From assembly GCA_034231615.1 (NCBI GenBank), contig CM067306.1, positions 32,295,363-32,359,362 of the forward strand: DNA of 64,000 bases. Direction: 5' to 3'. The notes below the pieces were generated by a model. That model was not told where the DNA came from. It searched no databases and worked only from the letters and a program-made list of their open reading frames with translations. The translations under genes and the position numbers were made by a program. The stretch is from Meghimatium bilineatum (Eukaryota; Mollusca; Gastropoda; Stylommatophora; Philomycidae). Positions 21,010 to 33,258 of the stretch are shown here, one piece after another (positions within the stretch are counted from its first letter, which is position 1; each line of letters opens with the position of its first letter).

Positions 21010-21240
21010 GTCACCATATTTTTTTCTCCATGTATACAGAGAATATTATGAGAAAATTAGAAAGCATGCTAGAAATAGAAATAGCAGTTGGAGGTTACAA
21101 TCTGAATAATCTAATATGTGCCAACGATACAGTTATAAATGAAGGGAACGAACAAGATCGTCAGGTCCTGTTAGACATAGTGGTATTAAAAAAAAGTTTT
21201 AAAAAAGCCTCAGTTTAAACAAGAAGAAAACAGAAGTAAT
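21010..21240 (+). pseudogene. LINE reverse transcriptase scrap (catalytic region)
   Basis: MYTENIMRKLESML, then GGYNLNNLICANDTVINEGNE corresponds to the SLYTENIMR...NNLRYADDTVL block. The catalytic YADD has become CAND, so it would be inactive even if translated. It abuts a LINE-2 3' end at about 21265. Confidence 0.65.
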
Positions 21241-21264
21241 GGTTTGTTTCAAAGAAATACACAC

Positions 21265-21475
21265 CGTCAAAATATAGTATGCTATCACAGAGCATACCAC
21301 AGCAAGCTAAGCTACACAGATACAATGAATGGAGACCTAGAGGCCGACCATGAAAACGATAAACACCGAAATAAAAGAAGCGAAAAATTCCACAATATAC
21401 TCAGCACACAAGAGGACCATCTCCAGAAAACTCTTCTATCCCTGACGCTGAAAGGCAACAAAAGGTTTAACGAAT
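21265..21475 (+). pseudogene. LINE-2 3'-terminal fragment
   Basis: The frame ...HRAYHSKLSYTDTM...[13 protein letters not shown] parallels 55545-55745. The end ACGCTGAAAGGCAACAAAAGG followed by CGAATAGACAGACAGATAG is the recurring 3' terminus of this LINE subfamily. Confidence 0.7.
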
Positions 21476-21697
<222 letters not shown>

Positions 21698-21762
21698 ACG
21701 TGAATAGTTTTACAATGACATCTGGACAGTTTTAAAAAAATCTTACAGTTAATCCTTTTGTC

Positions 21763-22851
21763 GTGCGTTGGGTTGGCGCCGCCCTGATGCACAGGGTTGT
21801 AGTTCTTAAGTGTGGTAACTGGATATCTGCATCAACGGTTATTAGCCCTGGTCTGCCACAGGGATCGCCTCTATCTCCTGTACATTTCAATGTATACACA
21901 GTACATATCGCTGGCAATCAAATCACAGGTGTTGGCAGAACGATGTCATATGCCGATGATATCCTGGTGTATAGACAGGGCAGAAATCGAGAAGAGTGCG
22001 TCGTGGAACTACAGAAGGAGCTGGACAGACTGAGAAATTGGTGTCGAGATACGGGAGCAGTGGTTAATCCGTCTAAGGCATTCGTGACGTGGTTTTCCTT
22101 GAACAATCACATGGTAAAGACACCCATGCCACAAGTTTCGTTGTCCGGGAAAAGTTTAGAAAGAACTAGCACAATGAGATATCTGGGTATGTTTTTTGAC
22201 AGAAGCCTGAGTTTCAGGGAACATGTTGACCACATTATCATAAGGGCAGGCAAAGGCTTAGCAGCAATGAAGGTTATGGCTGCTGCGCAGTGTGAGCAGA
22301 GATTGTTATTTCTTTTGTACCAGGGTTTGGTTGTGGCTGTGGTGGAATATGCACTGGCAATTCTGACTCTTAGCCAAGCTCAGATCGAAAGACTGGATAG
22401 AGTCCAGAATGCAGCAATGCGTATCATTCTGGGATGCACAAGAGATACATCGACAAGAGATATGCGATACCTACTTGACTGCCCAACAGCTGAGCATAGA
22501 TTACTGAGCCCAACAGCTGAGCATAGATTACTGAGCCCAACAGCTGAGTATTGCCGTGCACAGGCGTACCTTCAAATACATACAGATAAGGAACACCCGT
22601 TGCATTCCGAAATACAGAAAGGCAGCAGACTCAAGAGAGGAAGGTCGTGGATGGGACGTGCTGAGGATGTCATACAAAGCGTGTGCAGATTACATGATAT
22701 GGCATCAGGTGCGGAATGGATAGGTCTACCCACAGATTTCGAAACTTGTTTGAGAGTAGTAATATCACTTAACAGGGAATGCAGAGAATGGTGTCCCACA
22801 GCTGTGGAGAAAGAAGTGCAGGCTTTACAATTACATCTGGACAGTTTTTAA
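21763..22851 (+). CDS. LINE-I reverse transcriptase (5'-truncated, 362 codons open)
   Basis: The open frame starts in RT motif sequence ([19 protein letters not shown]), continues through [17 protein letters not shown] and [11 protein letters not shown] with the catalytic YADD at about residues 61-64, then [14 protein letters not shown] and [18 protein letters not shown] (thumb), and ends LQLHLDSF. The first methionine is not a natural start: the fingers and the endonuclease ORF are missing. Inside it a 27-bp segment is tandemly triplicated (PTAEHRLLS, about 22483-22552). The catalytic region looks intact, but no complete enzyme can be made from this copy. Confidence 0.75.
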   Translation: MRWVGAALMHRVVVLKCGNWISASTVISPGLPQGSPLSPVHFNVYTVHIAGNQITGVGRTMSYADDILVYRQGRNREECVVELQKELDRLRNWCRDTGAVVNPSKAFVTWFSLNNHMVKTPMPQVSLSGKSLERTSTMRYLGMFFDRSLSFREHVDHIIIRAGKGLAAMKVMAAAQCEQRLLFLLYQGLVVAVVEYALAILTLSQAQIERLDRVQNAAMRIILGCTRDTSTRDMRYLLDCPTAEHRLLSPTAEHRLLSPTAEYCRAQAYLQIHTDKEHPLHSEIQKGSRLKRGRSWMGRAEDVIQSVCRLHDMASGAEWIGLPTDFETCLRVVISLNRECREWCPTAVEKEVQALQLHLDSF

Positions 22852-22939
22852 AAAATCTTACAGTTAATCCTTTTGTCGTGCGTTGGGTTGGCGCCGCCCT
22901 GATACACAGGGTGATAATCAGTGAGAATACCAAAGAGGG

Positions 22940-23390
22940 GGATGTGATTATATACACTGATGGATCTGTAATTAGGCATGTTCGCAGTGCTTGGGCCTTT
23001 ACAGCTCAGTGCGCAGGTAAAACGATCAAGGAGGAAAATGGTGCCTTTGCGGTCACTACCAGTAGTATGATCATGGAGACTATGGGGGTGACCAAGGCAT
23101 TTGAGTGGCTACGCACACAGAAGGTAGCGAAGGTCTGCATCTTGAGTGACTCTATGAGTATGATTAAGATCCATACAGAGAACATGGTTGATTAAGTATT
23201 AAATGGAGCAGTAGGCAATTACATCGTCATTCTTACAGGAGAATTGTTCGTACAGCTGCGAAGCTAGATAGGCGTAATAAATCCACATCTTTGGGTGAAA
23301 ATCGACATGGTTAAAAGTCGAAACACAGACCGTGCTTGCTGATGAATTTAAAGGCCTTCACAGGCAGACGAGGCGAGTGCATTGGAAATC
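22940..23390 (+). pseudogene. LINE-I RNase H domain
   Basis: VIIYTDGSV (first Asp, near 22945-22970), METMGVTKAFEWL (Glu, near 23070) and ILSDSMSM (Asp, near 23140-23165) are the expected RNase H motifs in order. The frame stops at ENMVD (23195), and the C-terminal part continues only in broken frames. Confidence 0.75.
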
Positions 23391-23539
23391 TATATATTGT
23401 CTTTTCTCTGCTTTTGCTGTGAGGGGTCGCAGGATTGAATGACGATAGGTTTTCGGACTATGGAACGTTTGGTCGCGTTATATGCAGTAATAATGTGCCG
23501 TGTCAGAATTTTGGTAGTTCCTTCAATCCACATATTCTT

Positions 23540-24770
23540 GGACTTCCTCTGTATCTTTCTGTTTCCATTTTAATGTTGTATGTTTTTGCCACTGGCAAGT
23601 AAGGGTTTATTCTCATTAGGTGACCGAACCATTTATTTGACCACAGAGATTGTTCCAGCAGTTCTTGTAATGTCTTCATTGATCACATATGATCTCTTCT
23701 TGTTCTGTTTGCTGCTTTTCTTAGACATTTCACACTCAGTACGTTTTCTCTCTTGCTCTTTAGCTAGTGTCCATGTCTGACATTGATAATACAATGTTGG
23801 GATGAATATTGAATTTATAATTTTGATTGTCATTTGAATACATTTTTGTTTCAAAATTGGTGTAAGTTCATAATTTACGAAGTTAGCTTTTTTTTTTAAA
23901 ACAAAAAAGTCTTGTCTCGAGGTCTCTGTCCATTCTTCCGTCGTCTAAAAATATTCCCGAGATATTTAAATTCTTGCACTAGTTTCAGTAATTGATTATT
24001 TATCTTTATGTTGATTGTATTGAGTTGTATAACTATAGACACTACTTCTGTTTTTGTGTGTTGATCTTCATGTTGTGATTGAGGCAGCTTTCGTTGAGTA
24101 TATGCGACCTTGCAGCTCTTCACCTGAACAGTGGAGTAGGAACTGATCGCCAGCAAAGCGTTAGGGTCCCTTGGATGGTAAGCATCTGGTGGTGTTCCTA
24201 CTGTTTTTGGAATACTATCAATATAAAAGATAAACAATAATAGTGATAAGACACCCCCCTAACTTGACTCCTGATGTTACTGAAAACCATTGTGTAAGTT
24301 CTGCACTTGATCTAACTTTACTTTCACTATCTTTGTATATGACTCTTGACAGTCAAAAATAATGGTCCTTTTATTCCATGCTTTTCTAGAATACCACAGA
24401 GTAGTTCTCTATTTATTCGGTTGAAATCTTTCTCTTGATCTATAAAGTCAATATTAATTTAGTTTTTGTATTCTATTGTCTTTTCACTCATTTATCGTAG
24501 AGAAAATATTGCATCTGTACATCGTCTTCCTTTTCTAAACCCGAACTTTTCCGGACTAAGCACTGGGTCCAAAATATGTCTTATTATTTTTTTCAAGAAT
24601 TTTAAAGGACATTTTACTGACATGACTAAGCAGGGAGATAGCTTTATATGTGCCACAGTCTTGCTTGCTTGCTTTTTTCTTACATATTGGTACTGTGATG
24701 GTTCTTTGTTTGAATGTCGTCTTCTGAGAACTCCTGGTTTCTTACAGGCATTTTAGTTCTACATTGTCGG
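23540..24770 (-). pseudogene. LINE-2 relic
   Basis: Minus-strand pieces in order: HILDPVLSPEKFGFRKGRRC (24520-24580), DAIFSLR, IDFIDQEKDFNRIN (24425-24465), a GGVLS motif region, LLKLVQEFKYLGNIF (23945-23995), and FIPTLYYQCQTWTL (23780-23825). This is the same family as 59279-60515. Several stops and frameshifts. Confidence 0.75.
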
Positions 24771-24989
24771 TTTGCTAGACATGTCACAATGTTGTTTCAG
24801 CGTCTCCAAATGGTTAAACAGTGTTCTAAACTATCCCATTCAGAAAATAAATCATATATTCCATTAAAAAAACAACACTGAAACACCGAAGTAGAAAAAA
24901 GGAAACGCGGAAGATACAGGGATACAATGATTATATACGCTGTTTAATATAATTTTAAAAAAGTAAAGTAACACATATCATTTATTAAT

Positions 24990-25210
24990 GCCGTAGCGAT
25001 CTCACATTTCAGAGGTTCTACAAATGAGGGCGGTAGCCATATCCTCTCCCTCGCAGTATTTACTTCCAGGATTAATCCGGTACCCATTAAGGATTTCATG
25101 AGAATGTGAATATAAACCTGTGTTTTACGTAAGTCTACCGATTTAAGGCTGAGTCGACCACACATATGCGAAGCCAGTGAGCTAACTACTGCGCTACGCG
25201 GCTCATAGTA
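24990..25210 (-). mobile_element. tRNA-derived SINE
   Basis: On the minus strand the head reads GAGCCGCGTAGCGCAGTAG, TTAGCTCACTGGCTTCGCA, TGTGTGGTCGACTC. It has an A-box-like TAGCGCAGTAGTTAG and a B-box-like GGTCGACTC at tRNA spacing. A body of about 150 bp follows to near 24990. It does not fold as a full tRNA, so a SINE is preferred to a tRNA gene. Confidence 0.6.
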
Positions 25211-25329
25211 TAATATAATACGTTTAATATAATATGGAGCAAACAAGAAATACAAAAAGACTGGAAAAAACGCTGTAATAATACATTTCTGAAAGAAAAT
25301 AGACAGAAAAAAAGATTGTACAAAGTATA

Positions 25330-25620
25330 AAGATATTTCACTTTTAATCCACGCTTGAAAATTTTCAACAGAATTTTAGAAAAAAAATTACGAGCTTTCA
25401 TAGAACCACAGCATAGCAACACTCAAATGGGATTTCGTATGAACAAGAGCTGTACAGTTGCTATTTATACACGCAGACAAATGGCAGAAAAAAACAACTG
25501 AAAACAATAAAGAATTGTATATTGCTTTTGTCGACCAAGAAAAAGCTTTCGACAGAGTAGGCAGACAACTTTGGAAAATACTATTATAATATGGGGTTTC
25601 GCAATATCTAATAACTTGAT
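25330..25620 (+). pseudogene. LINE-2 RT N-terminal scrap
   Basis: LEKKLRAFIEPQHSNTQMGFRMNKSCT, split by frameshifts, continues as ELYIAFVDQEKAFDRVGRQL near 25510-25575. It matches 59320-59500 (NTQMGFRRNRGCTDAIF and SFIDQEKAFDRVNREKL). Confidence 0.7.
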
Positions 25621-25639
25621 TCTTGATTAGGAACAAGTC

Positions 25640-26930
25640 ACAGTATTAGGGGCATTCCCATAAATGCGCTGCTTGCCGTTCCGTCAGCCATCTAAAAATG
25701 TATAAGCTCAGTGTCACAGTCAATTTCTGATTACGCGTTCTTCTGATCTTTCCAGAGAGGGAGAACTTTCTCCCATCGCCTCTAGTCACTCCCATTTTGC
25801 AGTAGATCCATGTAATGCTCTGCGCGTTGTTGAGAAGAGTGACCCATTCAGTTCTGCTCATACATTTTTCTATCTTGCGCAGCATACTTTGAGAGTCTGA
25901 TAGAATCACTGAGTCTGTTGGTGGTTGTGTCGTCAGTCAATTGAGAACTTCTGTCACCTCTTCTATTTCCATTCTCATACTCGATGTTGTAGTAGGGTAC
26001 GCAGCTGACTTCTCAGCTAATTTCTTACCATTTTGGTAGGCCACGAAAACCCAACCACACCTGTCTGTTTCTTGTGTTACTGAGCCATCTGTGTAAATTA
26101 GCGTATCGTGTGACTTCGAGTGCTGCAGTATTTCTTGGAGCCTTCCCTCTGTTCTATTGGCAGCCCAGTCGCTGCACTCTCTTCCGATCTGTATCACAAC
26201 TGTTGTCAATAACTTTATCCCTTTGCCACATGTTACCCATTCACAACCTCTTCCCACTTCCTTCAACTCACAAACTTTGAGTAGGGATCTTCTGCTTTTG
26301 CCATCCAGGACCTTCCTCTTGTGATACTCCTTTCTTTTGTGCTGTCTAGAGATTGGTGTAAGAGGTGATGATCATTATTGGCGACCTTGAACTATTTTTT
26401 AACCTGAACTATTTTATGTCTAGATATGATGCTCGGTAGGTCTAGGAGAAACCTCATGGTAACGATAGGTCTCTTGTGCGTCCTAAGACAGCTCTCATGG
26501 CTTCGGATTAAACTCTCTCCAGTCTATCCACCTGTATTTGCGACAGTGTAAGTAAACCTAAACCATAGTCCAACACAGATAATACCACTGCCTACATCAT
26601 CTGAAAAAGGGTCCGCTACGGCATCTTTGCAGATACCATGATTTTGACTACTGACACCCGTCCCAGGTTTCTGAATGACATTGTCCACATGTTTCGCAAA
26701 AGATAGACTTCTATCAAAAGTGATGCCTAGATATTTCAGTCTGCTCCATGTCAATGTTGATGCCCATGCAGGTGGTTGTTGGTAATGTGCATGTGACTAT
26801 ATTGTTGTTCAGTGAGAACCAGACGATGTTAGCCTTGGTGGGATTGATGACTGCTTTGTAGTTAGTGCACCAGAGCGACAAATATTCTAGATTACTCTGG
26901 ACGCCATCAATCATTCTAATCAACTTGTTT
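25640..26930 (-). pseudogene. LINE-I relic, RT thumb and RNase H
   Basis: From right to left: NPTKANIVWFSLNNNIV (26780-26850), LKYLGITFDRSLSFAKHVDNVI (26670-26740), a decayed connection, TLIYTDGSVTQETDRCGW (26055-26110), SSMRMEIEEV (near 25960-25990), ILSDSQSM (25890-25910). The motifs match those of 21763-23390. Several stops separate them. Confidence 0.8.
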
Positions 26931-26959
26931 AAAAGTAGTTACACAGGCAGCCAATGTGC

Positions 26960-27760
26960 AGTTAGAACAAGTGTTGGGCATTCAGATAAATTACACATAC
27001 ACTCTGGCATGTGACAAGGGTGTGTTCCATGTCCCTTGTTATTCATCACATATGCCTATATTGATTGCATATGTAAAATTGCCAACACTAATGAAGAAAA
27101 CAATCTAAACAACCTCCTGATCGAACTTCTTTTTGCAAACGATCAAGCAATAATAGAAACAACAAAATAACAACATCTAAATAGACTCCACTTAACATGA
27201 AGATAAGCACACAAAAACTGAAGTAATGTCAATAGCAAAAACAGAAAGAGACATAGCTATTTTATTCAATTATCAACAACTTAAACCGGTGAAATAATTC
27301 ACTTATCTTGGAAGCATCATATCATCAAATGGGAAAAACACCAAAGAAATCCAACATAGCATGCCAGATCTTGGGGCAGATGTCTCATATTTTCAAAAAC
27401 AAATGTGATCTCAAACACAAAAACTGCACTATATGAAATGATCATCATACCATCACTATGTTACCAATGTCAAATGTGGACACTAACAACAGAATCAAAA
27501 AGAAAAATTATTACAACAGAAATGACTTGTCTACGTCGAATCCTCAGAGTAAGAATAAGAGACAGAATCAGAAGACTAACAAACATAATGCCATTCCTGG
27601 ATTACATCAGAAGACAACAGATTAAGTGGTTTTCGAATGTTCCCAGACTACTATAAGGCAGTGCTTCTCAAAAAGCATTACTATACAGACACAATGGATT
27701 CAATGCCAGGGGGAGACCTTGAAAGCGATGGATTACCAACATAAGAGTCAACAAAAACAA
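26960..27760 (+). pseudogene. LINE-2 relic
   Basis: VRQGCVPCPLLFIT near 27015-27050, ELLFANDQAIIETT (27125-27165, catalytic ADD changed to AND), then IPSLCYQCQMWTLTTESKRK (27450-27510) and EMTCLRRILRVRIRDRIR with DYIRRQQIKWFSNV. Stops and shifts throughout. Catalytically dead. Confidence 0.75.
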
Positions 27761-27774
27761 ACATATAAGAAAGT

Positions 27775-27930
27775 AGGACATGGACCTAGGAACACAATGG
27801 CCGATGAAATCGTCTTTCTACATGAGGAATGGTTCACTGGCTGCGAAGCGCCTTGTCAGAAGGTAGATGCACAAATGGGTGACCCAGGCAAAATACCAGT
27901 TCATCTCTTTTCATTTGCCTGAAATTTTCA
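27775..27930 (-). mobile_element. SINE-B fragment
   Basis: CTGGCTGCGAAGCGCC, TTGTCAGAAG, AAATGGGTGACCCAGGCAAA is the reverse complement of 30165-30235 (GCTTGGGTCACCCATTG ... GGCGCCTCGCAGCCAG). Confidence 0.55.
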
Positions 27931-27964
27931 TTCACAGGCTATAGAAGCTCACCTGAATTAAAAT

Positions 27965-28255
27965 CATGCTGAAATCAGATGTGCTGGGCCGATATGCGTA
28001 AGTAAGGCAACTATGCTCTAAAACCAGCAGCAAAACATATTTCACGTTCTCCTGCTTAAATCACAGAAAAATGTGTACAGATTATTTGAGTGCAAGTGAC
28101 TACTGAAGATGGTGGTGTTGGATCATTGGCGCAAATAAATCTGTGGCAAAGCATTTCCATTCTCTGGACTACATCCTGCTGGAAATTTAGTAGGACTATT
28201 GTTCTGCTACAAGAGAGAACCATTAGCAGTTTGAGAATGAATGCTGCAGAAGACT
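27965..28255 (+). mobile_element. SINE-A, two partial copies in tandem
   Basis: ATGCTGAAATCAGATGTGCTGGGCC (27968) begins one copy. GACTACTGAAGATGG to TTTGAGAATGAATGCTGCAG (28098-28248) is a second, with CATTTCCATTCTCTGGACTAC. Confidence 0.6.
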
Positions 28256-28800
28256 AGAGCGAGCACAAAAAATGTTGAAGGTACTGAAGGTGGACTAAAC
28301 CAGTCAAGATGAGTATCAGTATCATGGGGGATATCAGGATGCCAGACACAAACAAATACTGAACTATGTTTATATCTGATAAATGTTGGTTTATTAAATA
28401 GGGGATTAAAGCCATTGACAGTGGCATGACACTTTCAACCTAAGACTGGAGTTAATGTTGGTTATATCAGGCCGTTGTCAGTACATATTGTTCTGATAAA
28501 TGTTTTAATGACAGCTCTCATGGCTTCGGATTAAACTCTCTCCAGTCTATCCACCTGTATTTGCGACAGTGTAAGTAAATTGTCCCTGACACCTAAGCAA
28601 CAACCATACAGGGACCCATTCCTGGACAGGGTCCAACCTCAGTTACTGGAAAAACACAAGTTTAGCTAGATATATATCAAGTCTATATATGAGACAAATC
28701 TGTGACTACAACTTGTCATTTTGACAGACAACAATCAACTCAATCCAATTGTAAACAATATTTATTAGGGACTCATATAAGGTATGCTTGCCATGTCAAT
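28256..28800. other. Unassigned, with a 60-bp LINE-I scrap
   Basis: Mostly unassigned. The segment 28507-28577 (ACAGCTCTCATGGCTTCGG through ATTTGCGACAGTGTAAGTAAA) is essentially identical to 26490-26558 in the LINE-I relic. Confidence 0.55.
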
Positions 28801-29300
28801 ACAGATATACAAGATGACATATACATCCACAAACATACACACTTTACAGACATACATTTTTAACATACAGAAATACATTCACATGCATATACATTTTATT
28901 TGCAGATACTTTACAGACATACATTTATAGACATACACAATTACTATATGCACATACATTTACTTATATAAATTTACAGACATACATTTACAGACATACA
29001 CACAATTACATATATAAATACATTTAGGCACAAACACATTTACATACATACATAGTTATAGACATACATGCACTTACATAGATACATTTACAGACATACA
29101 TACATTTAGGTATAAATACATTTACAGATATACATACATTTAGACATATATACATTTACATACATATATCTACAGACATACATTCATTTACATACATTTC
29201 TATACATACATTTACAGACATACATTTAAGATATATATTTAAATACATACATTTACATACATACATTTATAGGCACATATTTACAACAGACATACATTTA
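28800..29300. repeat. ACATACATTTACAGACATACA-type degenerate tandem repeat
   Basis: About 500 bases of imperfect ACATACATTTACAGAC units, strongly purine/pyrimidine patterned. No coding. Confidence 0.9.
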
Positions 29301-29678
29301 TAGACACACATTTACAGCAAAAATACATTAATTTATAGACATGTCCAAGAAAATGTGGTGAACATAAAAATGTTCTCTTAAATAAACAAGATGGCATAGT
29401 AGAAATAAGTTGTATGGTAACAAGAAAATGTGATTGCATAAACAAAGTGAATACTACAACCCAAAGGAAAAGTAGAAGTGGGTTAGTCATAAAAAACTCA
29501 ACATAAAGTAAACTATTACAAATATATAATTGTAAGTAAACATACATTTGCAAGCATTGCCAAGTTATAGCTTCATGATTTATTTCAGAACACGTGGGGG
29601 CCATCTTGGACAGGGCCAGAAACTGTGTAGTTATCACATACACAATCTCTCAGTGGGTTAATTAGTTATTAATAAAAT

Positions 29679-29757
29679 AGATGCCATTGTACTCAGGCAA
29701 AAACAGATGCCATTGTACTCAGGCAAAAACAGATGCCATTGTACTCAGGCAAAACCA
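29679..29757. repeat. 26-27-bp tandem triplet
   Basis: AGATGCCATTGTACTCAGGC followed by AAAAAC, three times. Confidence 0.9.
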
Positions 29758-30009
29758 ATAGTCGCTCAGAGTCTTCTCATAAGCAGAAGCCAAGAGATTA
29801 ACAAGTCAAAATATTTTAATTTTAAAACAGGACATTGCCATCTGAAGTCACACACCGAATTAGAACCAGCAATTTTGCATCTGTGGAACAGTAACACAAA
29901 CACCAGAAAAGATACTGCAGAGCTGTTCCAACTTTTCAGCCTACATATGTAGAGAGATAACTAGCACCAGAACATATACTGCAGGGCCATTCCACTTGTT
30001 TGTTTGAGA

Positions 30010-30240
30010 ACCCTAGGAATTACAAGCGGTTAGCTCTTACTTCCTATGTGCAGTGGGGAGGTTTATTAGCTTTCTTTTATACCCTGGGGGTTCACCATTC
30101 GGTTTGGTGCAATGCCTATTGGAGGAGTCTTCTATTCAGGGGAGTACATGAGATGAGACTCGGCAAGCTGATACTTTGCTTGGGTCACCCATTGTTTGTC
30201 TATCTTCTGATGAGGCGCCTCGCAGCCAGCGAGTATAATA
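30010..30240 (+). mobile_element. SINE-B copy, longest in the window
   Basis: GGAATTACAAGCGGTTAGCT, CTTACTTCCTATGTGCAGTG, TTCACCATTCGGTTTGGTGC, AATGCCTATTGGAGGAG, GCTTGGGTCACCCATTG, GGCGCCTCGCAGCCAG. It combines the blocks seen separately at 44790 and 27790. About 230 bp. No protein frame. Confidence 0.65.
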
Positions 30241-30261
30241 ATAGACATAGTATAATAACAG

Positions 30262-31190
30262 TCAAACACAATAAGAGACCTAACTGCCACTGTTTGTGGA
30301 TCATGGATTGGAGTCAAACACAATAATAGACCTAACTGCCACTGTTTGTGGATCATGGATTGGAGTCAAACACAATAAGAGACCTAACTGCCACTGTTTG
30401 TGGATCATGGATTGGAGTCAAACACAATAATAGACCTAACTGCCACTGTTTGTGGATCATGGATTGGAGTCAAACACAATAAGAGACCTAACTGCCACTG
30501 TTTGTGGATCATGGATTGGAGTCAAACACAATAAGAGACCTAACTTCCACTGTTTGTGGATCATGGATTGGAGTCAAACACAATAATAGACCTAACTGCC
30601 ACTGTTTGTGGATCATGGATTGGAGTCAAACACAATAAGAGACCTAACTGCCACTGTTTGTGGATCATGGATTGGAGTCAAACACAATAATAGACCTAAC
30701 TGCCACTGTTTGTGGATCATGGATTGGAGTCAAACACAATAATAGACCTAACTGCCACTGTTTGTGGATCATGGATTGGAGTCAAACACAATAATAGACC
30801 TAACTGCCACTGTTTGTGGATCATGGATTGGAGTCAAACACAATAAGAGACCTAACTGCCACTGTTTGTGGATCATGGATTGGAGTCAAACACAATAATA
30901 GACCTAACTGTCACTGTTTGTGGATCATGGATTGGAGTCAAACACAATAATAGACCTAACTGCCACTGTTTGTGGATCATGGATTAGAGTCAAACACAAT
31001 AATAGACCTGCCACTGTTTGTGGATCATGGATTAGAGTCAAACACAATAATAGACCTAACTGCCACTGTTTGTGGATCATGGATTGGAGTCAAACACAAT
31101 AAGAGACCTGCCACTGTTTGTGGATCATGGATTAGAGTCAAACACAATAATAGACCTGCCACTGTTTGTGTATCATGGATAGAGAGTCCC
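30262..31190. repeat. Minisatellite, 52-bp unit, about 17-18 copies
   Basis: The unit contains GACCTAACTGCCACTG, TTTGTGGATCATGGATTGG and AGTCAAACACAATAATA. Most copies are identical apart from AATAAGA/AATAATA. Three near the right end lack TAACT. High homogeneity suggests recent expansion. Confidence 0.97.
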
Positions 31191-31459
31191 ACACAATGAT
31201 GTCCCTGACTTCCACCATTTCAGAAACCCATTTTATTATGGGAGAGATCAAGTACCTAATCGTACTAATGATGTATAACAAACCCAATGGTCAATGAACT
31301 GAATGCATGCATTAAGAACTGTTCAAAAAACAATAAGGCTAGGCTTAAAGGCCTCTGTCCAAACAAAACAAATAGTTAATAACAAAAAAAATCTCAAAAT
31401 GGATAGGACTGAAATTTTAAATAAAACCAAATTATAGGGCACCTAATCAATGCTAATGT

Positions 31460-32620
31460 ATATTCATTGTAGTTGAGATTTATATGAGGACACTATAAGT
31501 GAAAGTATTTGTTCATTGTAGTTGAGATTTATATGAGGGCACCTAGTAAGTGAAAGTGTTTGTTCATTGTAGCTGAGATTTATATGAGGGCACCTGGTAA
31601 GTGAAAGTGTTTGCTCATTGTAGCTGAGATTTATATGAGGGCACCTAATAATTGAAAGTGTTTGTTCATTGTAGCTGAGATTTATATGAGGGCACCTAAT
31701 AATTGAAAGTGTTTGCTCATTGTAGCTGAGATTTATATGAGGGCACCTAGTAAGTGAAAGTGTTTGCTCATTGTAGCTGAGATTTATATGAGGGCACCTA
31801 ATAATTGAAAGTGTTTGCTCATTGTAGCTGAGATTTATATGAGGGCACCTAGTAAGTGAAAGTGTTTGCTCATTGTAGCTGAGATTTATATGAGGGCACC
31901 TAATAATTGAAAGTGTTTGCTCATTGTAGCTGAGATTTATATGAGGGCACCTAATAATTGAAAGTGTTTGCTCATTGTAGCTGAGATTTATATGAGGGCA
32001 CCTAATAATTGAAAGTGTTTGCTCATTGTAGCTGAGATTTATATGAGGGCACCTAGTAAGTGAAAGTGTTTGCTCATTGTAGCTGAGATTTATATGAGGA
32101 CACTATGTAAATGAAAGTAATTGTTCATTGTAGTTGAGATTTTATATGAGGGCACCTAGTAAGTGAAAGTGTTTGCTCATTGTAGCTGAGATTTATGAGG
32201 GCACCTAGTAAGTGAAAGTGTTTGCTCATTGTAGCTGAGATTTATATGAGGGCACCTAATAATTGAAAGTGTTTGTTCATTGTAGCTGAGATTTATATGA
32301 GGGCACCTAATAATTGAAAGTGTTTGTTCATTGTAGCTGAGATTTATATGAGGGCACCTAATAATTGAAAGTGTTTGCTCATTGTAGCTGAGATTTATAT
32401 GAGGGCACCTAGTAAGTGAAAGTGTTTGCTCATTGTAGCTGAGATTTATATGAGGGCACCTAATAATTGAAAGTGTTTGCTCATTGTAGCTGAGATTTAT
32501 ATGAGGGCACCTAGTAAGTGAAAGTGTTTGCTCATTGTAGCTGAGATTTATATGAGGGCACCTAGTAAGTGAAAGTGTTTGCTCAATGTAGCTGAAAGAT
32601 TTCAGTAAGTGAAAGAGTTT
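31460..32620. repeat. Minisatellite, 51-bp unit, about 22 copies
   Basis: The unit contains TTTGCTCATTGTAGCTGAG, ATTTATATGAGGGCACCTA and (ATAATTG or GTAAGTG)AAAGTG. Two unit subtypes alternate (ATAATTG and GTAAGTG). The edges are more diverged than the centre. Confidence 0.97.
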
Positions 32621-32639
32621 GTTAATTGTAGCTGATTTT

Positions 32640-33060
32640 TAAATTTAGAGCACCAAGTCAATGCTGCAGTATTTGTTCATTTTAGTTGATATTTATATGA
32701 CACATAGTCAGTGCTGCAGTGTCTTTTCAATGTAGCTGGGATTTATATGAGGACTAGGTTTCTAGGGTAGTTTGGGACATCACATTGAAGGCATCAGCAC
32801 AAAAAAGTGTACCAAACATCCCTCTTCTCTGCTATATGAAAGTGTGAAAAAATCATGTCTTGACTATTCTTTAATATTATTAAGATACAATATTCTTCTC
32901 CTACTTTCAGTTATTTGTTATAGGATAATCTTAGAAAGTGAGTGCTGTCTCATTACATATCTAAACCATGCAAGTGTATGCCATTTCACAACTGTGAACA
33001 GGGTTTCAAGTCATCTTGTAAGCTCTTTTATTTCATCTCTGACAAATAGCAGTTTTTTTA
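32640..33060. other. Unassigned spacer between minisatellites
   Basis: The left part retains decayed 51-bp units. From 32772 on there is nothing recognisable. A 98-codon frame here has no domain. Confidence 0.45.
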
Positions 33061-33065
33061 TTCTT

Positions 33066-33258
33066 TAATACAAATTTGTAACATACTTCTGCTCTCACAC
33101 ATTTGTAACAACCTACTGCTCTCACAAATTTGTAACACACTTCTGCTCTCACAAATTTGTAACACAATTCTGCTCTCACAAATTTGTAACATACTTCTGC
33201 TCTCACAAATTTGTAACATACTTCTGCTCTCACAAATTTGTAACATACTTCTGCAGCA
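33066..33258. repeat. Minisatellite, 27-bp unit, 7 copies
   Basis: AAATTTGTAACATACTTCTG then CTCTCAC, repeated with small changes. Confidence 0.95.

Larger units (their letters stand above)
21711..23400 (+). mobile_element. LINE-I (I-clade-like) fragment with RT and RNase H
   Basis: Contains an open RT and connection frame (21763-22851) followed by an RNase H domain (22940-23390) with a stop at 23193-23195 and later remnants (ADEASAL near 23360). The fragment is 5'-truncated next to the GATA microsatellite. An 87-bp segment (21711-21797) recurs at 22826-22912, between the connection and RNase H domains. A second, inverted and more decayed copy of this family lies at 25640-26930. Confidence 0.8.

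Noticed and set aside
29840..29920. Possible tRNA-like sequence near GAACCAGCAATTTTGCATC
   Set aside because: No A or B box at tRNA spacing and no cloverleaf arms.
30262..33258. Spaced direct repeats as a CRISPR-like array
   Set aside because: There are no unique spacers: units are contiguous copies of the whole period, the context is eukaryotic introns and LINEs, and no cas genes are present.
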